A DNA stretch of 55,585 nucleotides, taken from contig JAFGDS010000018.1 of assembly GCA_016931995.1 (NCBI GenBank), forward strand, positions 1 through 55,585, written 5' to 3'. Made by a program: the position numbers and the translations under genes. Numbering within the stretch: the stretch's first letter is position 1; every line of letters begins with the position of its first letter. This DNA comes from Pirellulales bacterium. Its GTDB lineage: Bacteria; Planctomycetota; Planctomycetia; Pirellulales; Thermoguttaceae. Positions 1 to 6,654 of this stretch are shown piece by piece. The notes under the pieces were generated by a model. It ran no database searches, was not told the DNA's origin, and worked only from the letters and a program-made list of their open reading frames with translations.

Positions 1-2
1 CG

Positions 3-2315
3 ACGGCCGCCAACGCGATGGCGGCGCTTCGGCCGGCGTTTCCGGAGGCGACTTTTGGCCCCGGCTCGGATCCGCAACAGCTTGTCGCGGTGGCGCGGCC
101 GGCGGACCAGGCGCTGATCAAGGCGGCGCTGGAGAATATGTCCCAGCCCGAGCCGGAGGAAACGGCGGCCCGGGCCGTGGTCTACACGCTGGCGGCCGGG
201 CGGGTGCCCACGGCGATCCAGGCGCTGCGCACGGCGGTGCCCCGGGCGCAGATCGCCCCGGGCGCGGATCCGCAGCAGTTGGTTGCCTGGGCCCGACCGG
301 CCGATCAGGAAACCATCAAACGTCTCTTGGACGAGATGACCCGCAAGGAGCCGGCGGAGACCGCGCCGCGGATGGAGGTGTACGCGCTCGAATCGGCCGG
401 CGCGGCGGGCGTGGCCGGGGCTTTGACCATCCTGCGCGAGGCCTTTCCGACTGCCACGTTCGGCGCGGGCACCGACCCCAAGAGCCTCGTCGCCTGGGCA
501 CGGCCGGAGGACCACGAACTGATCCAGCGGGCAGTCAAGCAGATCGACACGGCCGGCGAAGCCCCGGAACTTCGCGCGCATCCGATTCCCGCCGGCGATC
601 CGGTGAAGCTTTTTACGATGCTGCGGACGTTCTTCGCCCGTTCGCCGGGCGTGGAGATCTCGCTCGATGAAGAAAACGACACGATCATGGCCATGGCCCC
701 GCCCAGCGACCACGAGAAGATCCGGCAATTGATCGGCCAGGTGGAGCAAGGCGGCACGGGCGAGGCCGCGCCGCAGCTTGAGGTCTACTCGCTGGAAGCC
801 GTCGATTCCGACGCGCTGACCAGCGTGCTCGACAAATTGCTCGAGAAAGACAAGGCCCGCGTGCAGATGTCCGTCGATCCGCAGGGCGACCAGCTCGTCG
901 TGATCGCGCGGCCGAAACAGCAGGAAATTATCCGGCAGACGGTCGAGAAGATGCGGGGGCAGAAGAAGGAGCTGGAGATCCTCCAGCTTAACGTGATCGA
1001 GTTGGAGACGGCCGAGCGGGCGATCGAGAAGCTCTTCGACCGCGGCGGGTTCGGCTACGACCCTTCGGCCCCAACCGTCGAAACGGACGAAGGCACCGGC
1101 CAACTCTTCGTGAGCGCCACCACCGAGCAACACGCCAAGATCCGCGAGCTCTTGGTGAAGATGGGCGAGTCGGGCTTGAAACGCATGAGCGCCTCCGACA
1201 GCCCCACGACCCGCGTGGTGCCCTTCGGCGGCGACGTGGACCGCGCCCTGGACGAGGTGCGGCGCGTGTGGCCGCGGCTCCGGGCCAACCCGCTCCAGGT
1301 CACCAAACCCGGCAAGGCGGTCGAGGGAGAATCGCAGACGCCGACGCCGGAGAAGAACGAGGCGACTCCTTCGGACAAGCCCGAGGCGACGGAGGGCGAG
1401 TCCGCGGCGAACGATCAGCCCTCCCCTTTCCCTTTGGGAGAGGGGTCGGGGGTGAGGGCGGCGCGAACCTCGGTGTTCCACTTCGCAAGCTTCCAGACCC
1501 CGCCGGGCGAGAAAACCAACGTGGAGCAGGCCCCATCCGCCCCTGTGGCACAGCCGCCCTCGGCCGTGCCAGATGAGCCCACACAACCAAAAACCACCGC
1601 GCCCGCCTTGCCGCCCGTGACTCTCATCCCCGGCCACGGCAGCATCACGGTCCAGTCGGACGATCCCGAGGCGTTGGCGCAAATGGAGTCGCTGCTGCGG
1701 TCGCTCGCGCCGCCGACGGACTACGCGGTGCGGAACATGGAGGTCTTCCGGCTCGAGCACACCGACGCGGTCCGCGTCGCCGCGCAACTGCGCGACCTGT
1801 TCGAGCGGATGCGGCCCCGCTGGCAGGAGTTCGGACGCGAGCGGACGCTCATCGTCGCCGACGAGCGGCTCAACGCCGTGGTGGTCCGCGGCAGCCGGTC
1901 CGATCGGGCCACCATCGCCGGACTGGTGAAGATCCTCGACGCGCCCGAGGCGGCCGAGGGACCCGGCGGCAATCAGCCGACACTCCTGCCCGTGGAAAAC
2001 ACCGACGCCCGGCGGGTGGCTTCGGTGGTGACCGACGTGTTTCGGGCGGAGCTTGCCCGCGGCGGCCAGGGCGAGGGCTCCGGCCGGCTTGCCCCGCAGG
2101 TGGCCGTCGATAGCGTGACCAACGCCGTGATCGTGATGGCTCAGGAGCCGCTGCGAGGCCGCATCACCGAGTTGGTCCTCTCGCTCGACCGGGCGGCCGG
2201 CGACGAGTCGAACCGAACGCTACAGCTTATCCCCCTGCGCAACACGAACGCCGCCCGGCTGCAAGACGCCCTGGAAGAAGCGCTGCGCCGCGGCCGCCAC
2301 CGCGGCGGGCCGTAG
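3..2315 (+). CDS. poly-secretin_N repeat protein, 5' partial
   Basis: The reading frame is open to the left edge, so the true start lies outside the window; the first ATG is at 18. The visible 770 residues consist of about nine or ten repeats of 70-90 residues, each reading roughly: short strand ending in a hydrophobic pattern, an A..L...F helix, a D....L.V.A strand, then a DH/DQ..I...L helix (for example LVAWARPADQETI, LVVIARPKQQEII, AVVVRGSRSDRATI). This is the secretin_N (GspD N1-type) fold pattern. No secretin beta-barrel domain follows; the protein ends in an incomplete last repeat (RRGRHRGGP). Such multi-repeat proteins are common in Planctomycetota; the role is unknown and a periplasmic scaffold is only a guess. 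Residues around 470-525 form a low-complexity linker containing two dispersed repeats (1423-1463, 1544-1570). Confidence 0.75.
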   Translation, partial: TAANAMAALRPAFPEATFGPGSDPQQLVAVARPADQALIKAALENMSQPEPEETAARAVVYTLAAGRVPTAIQALRTAVPRAQIAPGADPQQLVAWARPADQETIKRLLDEMTRKEPAETAPRMEVYALESAGAAGVAGALTILREAFPTATFGAGTDPKSLVAWARPEDHELIQRAVKQIDTAGEAPELRAHPIPAGDPVKLFTMLRTFFARSPGVEISLDEENDTIMAMAPPSDHEKIRQLIGQVEQGGTGEAAPQLEVYSLEAVDSDALTSVLDKLLEKDKARVQMSVDPQGDQLVVIARPKQQEIIRQTVEKMRGQKKELEILQLNVIELETAERAIEKLFDRGGFGYDPSAPTVETDEGTGQLFVSATTEQHAKIRELLVKMGESGLKRMSASDSPTTRVVPFGGDVDRALDEVRRVWPRLRANPLQVTKPGKAVEGESQTPTPEKNEATPSDKPEATEGESAANDQPSPFPLGEGSGVRAARTSVFHFASFQTPPGEKTNVEQAPSAPVAQPPSAVPDEPTQPKTTAPALPPVTLIPGHGSITVQSDDPEALAQMESLLRSLAPPTDYAVRNMEVFRLEHTDAVRVAAQLRDLFERMRPRWQEFGRERTLIVADERLNAVVVRGSRSDRATIAGLVKILDAPEAAEGPGGNQPTLLPVENTDARRVASVVTDVFRAELARGGQGEGSGRLAPQVAVDSVTNAVIVMAQEPLRGRITELVLSLDRAAGDESNRTLQLIPLRNTNAARLQDALEEALRRGRHRGGP
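1423..1463. repeat. family C hairpin repeat inside a coding region
   Basis: CCCTTTCCCTTTGGGAGAGG followed by GGTCGGGGGTGAGG matches the dispersed CCCCTCTCCC...GGGAGAGGGG repeat found at 9440, 29651 and 36886. Here it lies in frame within the linker of the secretin_N repeat protein and is translated as SPFPLGEGSGVRA. Confidence 0.7.
1544..1570. repeat. family D repeat inside a coding region
   Basis: This 27-nt stretch, beginning TGTGGCACAGCCGCCC, is identical base for base to 43728-43754, which is intergenic. In the gene it encodes VAQPPSAVP in the same linker that holds the family C copy. Confidence 0.75.
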
Positions 2316-2334
2316 GGCGCGGAAAAGGGACAGC

Positions 2335-2356
2335 GGCGGAAGTGGCGTTTTCCGCC
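2335..2356 (+). terminator. possible hairpin after the secretin_N gene
   Basis: GGCGGAA and TTCCGCC form a 7-bp stem around an 8-nt loop, 19 nt after the stop codon. The only T run (TTTT) is in the descending arm rather than after it, so this is a weak terminator candidate. The remaining 200 nt up to the next gene hold nothing I recognise. Confidence 0.3.
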
Positions 2357-2559
2357 AGTCCCTTATGCGGGCCACACGCGGCCGTGGCGTCCAAGCCCAT
2401 CCTATCCATCCCCGTTAGCCGCCGCGCCGGCTTGTTCAACCGCCCGAATTGGGCTAAGCTGATACCTTCGTCCGGGGGCGTGGCCGCCGGGCGAACGTTG
2501 GCTTATGCGCGGACGATCCGCCGGCGGGAGCGAGAACCAATGCACGAGAGGAACACACC

Positions 2560-3417
2560 ATGCGACTCGTGACGTACCGCGGCGACAAGGGGCCCCGCGC
2601 CGCGGGCGCGAGGCCGGACGGGGTGGTCGATCTCCATCAGGCGGACCCGGAACTGCCGCACTGCACGAAGACGCTCCTGGCCGGCTGGGCGGACTATCGC
2701 CCGCGGGCCGAGGCCGCGCTGGCCCGGGGCGAGGCGTTACCCCGCGAGGCGATCGAGTTGGCGCCGCCAGTGCCGAACCCACAGAAAGTGATCTGCGTCG
2801 GCGCGAACTACGCCGACCACGCCACGGAGAGTGGCATGGCTCCGCCGCCCGAGCCGATCCTCTTCGCCAAGTTCCCGACGGCCGTTCGGGCGGACGGCGA
2901 CCCGATCGTGCTTCCGCGGGTCAGCGGCGAGGTGGATTACGAGGCGGAGCTGGTCGTGGTGATCGGGCGGCGCGGACGGAACATCCCACGCGAGCAGGCG
3001 CTGGCGCACGTGGCCGCGTACGCCTGCGGCAACGACGTTTCGGCCCGCGATTGGCAGCTTCGCAAGCCGGGCGGGCAGTGGCTATTGGGCAAGTCGTTCG
3101 ACAGCTTCGCCCCGATGGGACCCGCGCTCGTGACGGCCGACGAGATTCCCGACCCGTCGGGTCTGGACATCCAGTTGCGACTGAACGGCCAGACGATGCA
3201 GCACTCCAACACGCGGCATTTCATCTTTCCGATCGACTTCCTCGTCGCGTACATCTCGACGGTATGCACGCTGCTGCCTGGCGACTTGATCTTCACCGGC
3301 ACGCCCGAGGGAGTCGGCTTCGCCCGCACGCCGCCGGTGTTCCTTCAGCCGGGCGACGAGGTCGAGGTCGAGATCGAGCGGATCGGCGTGCTCCGAAATC
3401 CCGTCGCGGCGGAGTAG
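2560..3417 (+). CDS. fumarylacetoacetate hydrolase family protein
   Basis: A 285-residue protein with the complete FAH-family C-terminal fold. Visible motifs are GANYADHA, KFPTAV, the metal-binding acid run GEVDYEAEL, GNDVSARDWQ, GKSFDSFAPMGP, RLNGQTMQ and TGTPEGVGF. The family hydrolyses or isomerises C-C bonds in keto acids (fumarylpyruvate, 2-hydroxyhepta-2,4-dienedioate, acylpyruvates) using Mg2+ held by the acidic residues; the substrate here cannot be told. Size is normal for single-domain bacterial members. ATG 2560 is preceded by GAGAGGA at a good distance. It stands alone, with no other aromatic-degradation gene nearby, and converges on a small zinc-finger gene. Cytoplasmic. Confidence 0.92.
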   Translation: MRLVTYRGDKGPRAAGARPDGVVDLHQADPELPHCTKTLLAGWADYRPRAEAALARGEALPREAIELAPPVPNPQKVICVGANYADHATESGMAPPPEPILFAKFPTAVRADGDPIVLPRVSGEVDYEAELVVVIGRRGRNIPREQALAHVAAYACGNDVSARDWQLRKPGGQWLLGKSFDSFAPMGPALVTADEIPDPSGLDIQLRLNGQTMQHSNTRHFIFPIDFLVAYISTVCTLLPGDLIFTGTPEGVGFARTPPVFLQPGDEVEVEIERIGVLRNPVAAE

Positions 3418-3445
3418 CCGGCCCTCGCGCAAGGGCGATTAGGAG

Positions 3446-3491
3446 GGAACCGCGGATGGACGACTCTTCATCCGCGTTCATCAGCGGTTCC
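3446..3491. repeat. family H hairpin between convergent genes
   Basis: Inner stem CGCGGATG (3451-3458) pairs with CATCCGCG (3469-3476); outer GGAAC (3446-3450) pairs with GTTCC (3487-3491). It lies between the stop of the FAH gene and the stop of the small minus-strand gene, so it could act as a bidirectional terminator, though there is no T tract. Confidence 0.55.
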
Positions 3492-3506
3492 TTCACCCTC
3501 CGGAAC

Positions 3507-3674
3507 TCAAATGCGGCGCCAGAAGGATTCGACGAACGCTTCCAAGACGACGGAACCGATCGTCCAGTTTTGCGCCTTGAGCTTCTTCACGTTTTGCTCG
3601 AATTCGGCTCGGGCCTCGGGTGTCATCTCGTACAAGACCCGCGTGAGCTCGGCGGAGCAGACCGGACATTTCAT
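3507..3674 (-). CDS. small CPVC-motif protein, 55 aa
   Basis: A 55-codon frame, ATG at 3674 and TGA at 3507-3509. It begins MKCPVCSAEL, a single CxxC zinc knuckle, followed by an amphipathic helical stretch (EARAEFEQNVKKLKAQ) and a tail rich in aromatics ending FVESFWRRI. One knuckle cannot complete a four-cysteine zinc site, so a dimer or no metal is likely. No homologous family is recognised. Support for its being real is the sensible composition, the CxxC right at the N-terminus as in other small planctomycete zinc-ribbon proteins, and its clean convergence with the FAH gene. No clear Shine-Dalgarno sequence. Confidence 0.5.
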   Translation of the reverse strand: MKCPVCSAELTRVLYEMTPEARAEFEQNVKKLKAQNWTIGSVVLEAFVESFWRRI

Positions 3675-3896
3675 GCGTGGGATTCCCCCGGATGGCCGTT
3701 AAGGGAATTCTCTCATCCACTGCTGCGTCCGTACACAATCGACACGCCAGCGAGCGAAGATAGGGCATCTACGTAATAGCTCCGGATTGCAATGATTTTA
3801 ACAGAAGTGCCGATCGGGCGAATTCCGATATTCTGACTCGGAAGGCCCTCCCGGAGGGTCTATCGTAATAGGTACCCCCTTGATGTGGGCCGAACG

Positions 3897-5084
3897 ATGC
3901 ACGGAACGAGAACCACGCTAAGTGTTGCCCTGGTAAGCGGTTGGGTCATGCTGGCTTTGACCGGCCCCGCGCTGGCTCAGCAGAATCCTTGGGAACAACG
4001 GGTGTTGCGCGACCGCCAGGTTACGCGGGCGTCGGGTGCCGAATACGTCGACGGACCTTTGCTGGGGGAAGGCGAACAGGGCTTTGACTCGATACGGCTG
4101 GACCCCGTGCCCGACGGCACGATGGACGCCGCGGAGCCGATCGTCCCGTCGGAGCGGATACCCCGCTCGTCGGCCAACCCGATGGACTCGCGCGGCGGAT
4201 GCCAAAGCTGCGGCTTGCCTTACGACGATAGCCGCGGGATTGCCTGCGACGACGAATGCGGCTGTGGGTTTCCCGACTACGGGACCTGCGGCCCCCGCCG
4301 CGGCGTGGGGCTGTTTGATCGCCTCTTGGATCGGTTTTCCTTATTCGCCGGGGTGCAGGGATTCAAGGGCCCGGTCGATCAAGGGCGCAATGGCAATTTT
4401 GGTTTTCACGAGGGTTTCAACTTCGGCGCGCCCTTGGGCGGTCCTTGGGGGATCGGCTATCAGTTGGGCGCGCGGGCCGTGCATGGCAACTTCTCGGGGG
4501 ATCAGGTTGCCCGCGCCAGCCGGGACGACCGCAACCAGTTTTTCCTCACCGGCGGGTTCTTCCGCCGGGCGGTGGACGGCGGCCTGCAATGGGGCGTCGT
4601 GTTCGACGCGTTGCACGACCGATACTACGAGACGGCCGACCTCACGCAACTCCGCGCGGAAATCAGTTGGGTCGGTTTCGATCCGGACGAAGTCGGCTTC
4701 TGGGCTTCGATGGGCACGAAGAACGACCAGGTGGCCGGCGTTTCGTGGGAGACCACCGATTTGTACGCGATCTTCTATCGCCGCCACTTTTCCGGTGGCG
4801 GCGAGGGCCGGCTCTGGGGCGGTTTCACCAACAAGAGCGACGCCCTGGTCGGCGGCGATTTCCGCGTGCCGATGGGCAATAGTTGGGCCCTGGAGAATTC
4901 GTTCAACTATCTTATCCCGAAGGAGCCGCGGGGATTGCAGGGCCTCCGCGAGGAGTCGTGGGGTGTGACACTGCAACTGGTCTGGTATCCCGGCCGCTCG
5001 GCGGCGTGCGTCGGCCACGATCCCTTCCAGCCCGTGTTGAACGTCGCCGACAACTCGGTCTTCATGGTGGATTACGTCCACTAG
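3897..5084 (+). CDS. exported planctomycete protein, DUF6666-like
   Basis: A protein of 395 residues with a clear signal peptide: hydrophobic LSVALVSGWVMLALTG followed by an ALA cleavage site before QQNPW. A short cysteine-rich patch follows (GGCQSCGLPYD, DDECGCG), then a C-terminal domain with many Gly/aromatic strands (SLFAGVQGFKG, FGFHEGFNFGAPLGG, YQLGARAVHGNF, EESWGVTLQLVWYPG) typical of an outer-membrane or beta-rich fold. The pattern matches what I remember of DUF6666, a planctomycete-restricted family of unknown function; I cannot confirm this. ATG 3897 is chosen over in-frame GTG 3885 because it starts directly before the signal peptide; neither has a strong Shine-Dalgarno sequence. 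Monocistronic. Confidence 0.75.
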   Translation: MHGTRTTLSVALVSGWVMLALTGPALAQQNPWEQRVLRDRQVTRASGAEYVDGPLLGEGEQGFDSIRLDPVPDGTMDAAEPIVPSERIPRSSANPMDSRGGCQSCGLPYDDSRGIACDDECGCGFPDYGTCGPRRGVGLFDRLLDRFSLFAGVQGFKGPVDQGRNGNFGFHEGFNFGAPLGGPWGIGYQLGARAVHGNFSGDQVARASRDDRNQFFLTGGFFRRAVDGGLQWGVVFDALHDRYYETADLTQLRAEISWVGFDPDEVGFWASMGTKNDQVAGVSWETTDLYAIFYRRHFSGGGEGRLWGGFTNKSDALVGGDFRVPMGNSWALENSFNYLIPKEPRGLQGLREESWGVTLQLVWYPGRSAACVGHDPFQPVLNVADNSVFMVDYVH

Positions 5085-5136
5085 GCCGTCGTCCACTAAT
5101 CGCACGTCGGCGGTTCCCGCGAAGCCGCAAGCGGCT

Positions 5137-5275
5137 CGTCATTGCTGGGCGCAGCGTCCGTCATGCTGAGCGCGGCGTCCGTCATGCCGAGCGCAGCGTC
5201 CGTCATGCCGAGCGCAGCGAAGCATCTCGGTCGCGCCACCGCTGGACGAGATCCTTCGCTGCGCTCAGGATGACG
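5137..5275. repeat. family A repeat with 21-bp tandem expansion
   Basis: Three consecutive 21-bp units, GCGTCCGTCATGCYGAGCGCR, occupy 5154-5174, 5175-5195 and 5196-5216, after a decayed partial unit at 5137-5153. They run into GCGAAGCATCTCGG and then an inverted arm (GAGATCCTTCGCTGCGCTCA, 5249-5268, with AGGATGAC following), so the whole locus can fold into a long hairpin. Between two plus-strand genes. Confidence 0.75.
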
Positions 5276-5351
5276 TGTTGCGGCGGACAAAGCGCGGGTA
5301 TACGCTTTTGGAGTAGCCCCGTTGCGTCCTCAAACCGCCGGCGATTCCCCC

Positions 5352-6473
5352 ATGGCCAGTCTTTCGCTCGACCGCGTCGCGAAAACCTTCCCTGGCCCCA
5401 TCCGGGCGGTCGAGGGGTTCTCGCTCGACGTGGAGGACGGTGCGCTGGTGGCGTTGGTGGGACCATCCGGCTGCGGCAAGACGACGGTGCTGCGGATGAT
5501 CGCGGGGCTGGAGGCGCCCTCGCGGGGTCGGATCGCGCTGGGCGGACGCGATCTGGCCGGCGTGGCGCCCCGGGACCGCGACGTGGCCATGGTGTTCGAG
5601 AACCAGGCGCTCTACCCGCATCTGGACGTCGAGCGGAACATTGCCTTTGGGCTGCGGCTTCGCAAGATGCCCCGCGCCCAGATCGCCCGGCGCGTCCAGG
5701 AGATCGCCGAGCGGCTGGATATCGCGCCGCTGCTGGCGCGGCGTCCGGCCACGCTCTCCGCGGGGCAGCGGGGGCGCGTGGCCTTGGCGCGGGCGTTGGC
5801 GCGCCGCCCGAAGGCCCTGCTGCTGGACGAGCCGCTGGCCAATCTCGACCCGAGGCTCCGCGACCGGCTGGGCGAGCAGATCCGCCGCGTTCATGCCGAA
5901 GAACGACTCACCACGCTGCTGGTGACCCATCACCACGACGAAGCCATGCGGCTGGGCCAGCGGGTGGTGGTGATGCGCCAGGGGCGGATCGAGCAGGTTG
6001 GCACGCCGGACGAGCTGTACGACCATCCGGCCAGCCAGTTCGTCGCCGAGCTATCGGCCCCCACGGCGATCAACTTGCTGGTAGGCCGGCTGGAGCAACG
6101 CGGCGACGGGCTGCGTTTCCGCGCCGACGCGATCGTGCTGGACCTGCCGGCGCCGCAACTAGAGTGCCTGGCCGATCGGTCCGGTCAACCGGTCGTTCTG
6201 GGCATCCGGCCGGAGCACGTCGCGCTGGTCTCGGCGGGTGGGTCGCCGGCGGAGAGAGGAACGATCCCAGGTCGGGTGGAGCACGTCGAGCGGCTCGGGC
6301 CCGACACGTGGGTTCGCGTCCGCGTCGGAGCCCAGTGCCTGACCATCCGCGCCGGCCCCGCGGGCTCCCGCCAGTTGGCCCCCGGCCAAGGGGTAGCCCT
6401 GGCATTCCCAACTGATCGGCTGCACTTTTTCGATCCAGCGACCGGCAAAGCGTGCCGCCCTCCCGTCGGTTGA
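5352..6473 (+). CDS. ABC transporter ATP-binding protein, MalK/UgpC type
   Basis: A 373-residue cytoplasmic ATPase with an N-terminal nucleotide-binding domain and a C-terminal TOBE-type regulatory domain (VVLGIRPEHVALV), the layout of sugar-importer ATPases such as MalK and UgpC. Walker A GPSGCGKTT is at residues 37-45, Walker B ALLLDEP at 155-161 with catalytic Glu160, D-loop ANLD, H-loop VTHHHDEAM with His193. Two positions are unusual: the Q-loop reads MVFENQALYPH, with Glu83 where the family has Gln, and the signature is LSAGQ instead of LSGGQ. No permease or binding-protein gene is adjacent, so it may energise a permease encoded elsewhere. ATG 5352 is chosen because the family starts directly with the first beta strand; an upstream ATG-type frame to 5322 adds ten unrelated residues. 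Confidence 0.88.
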   Translation: MASLSLDRVAKTFPGPIRAVEGFSLDVEDGALVALVGPSGCGKTTVLRMIAGLEAPSRGRIALGGRDLAGVAPRDRDVAMVFENQALYPHLDVERNIAFGLRLRKMPRAQIARRVQEIAERLDIAPLLARRPATLSAGQRGRVALARALARRPKALLLDEPLANLDPRLRDRLGEQIRRVHAEERLTTLLVTHHHDEAMRLGQRVVVMRQGRIEQVGTPDELYDHPASQFVAELSAPTAINLLVGRLEQRGDGLRFRADAIVLDLPAPQLECLADRSGQPVVLGIRPEHVALVSAGGSPAERGTIPGRVEHVERLGPDTWVRVRVGAQCLTIRAGPAGSRQLAPGQGVALAFPTDRLHFFDPATGKACRPPVG

Positions 6474-6654
6474 CGCTCCTCGGGGCTACAGATAGACTGG
6501 ATCGTTTCATTCTCCGCAATCTGCGTCGGACAGAGCAGGCGGGCGGGCACCGGCGACGTGAGTTCCCACCTTCGGTGCATTCTGGCCCCCTCCTTGCTGG
6601 CGAGATCGAATCAACCGCTCACAATTCCTCCTACAACATTAAGGACAAACCGCG

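Noticed and set aside
2500-2560. Riboswitch or attenuator before the FAH gene
   Set aside because: No conserved aptamer motif or competing hairpins could be seen.
5137-5275. CRISPR-like array of short repeats
   Set aside because: Units are directly adjacent with no unique spacers, and they are copies of a dispersed palindromic family.
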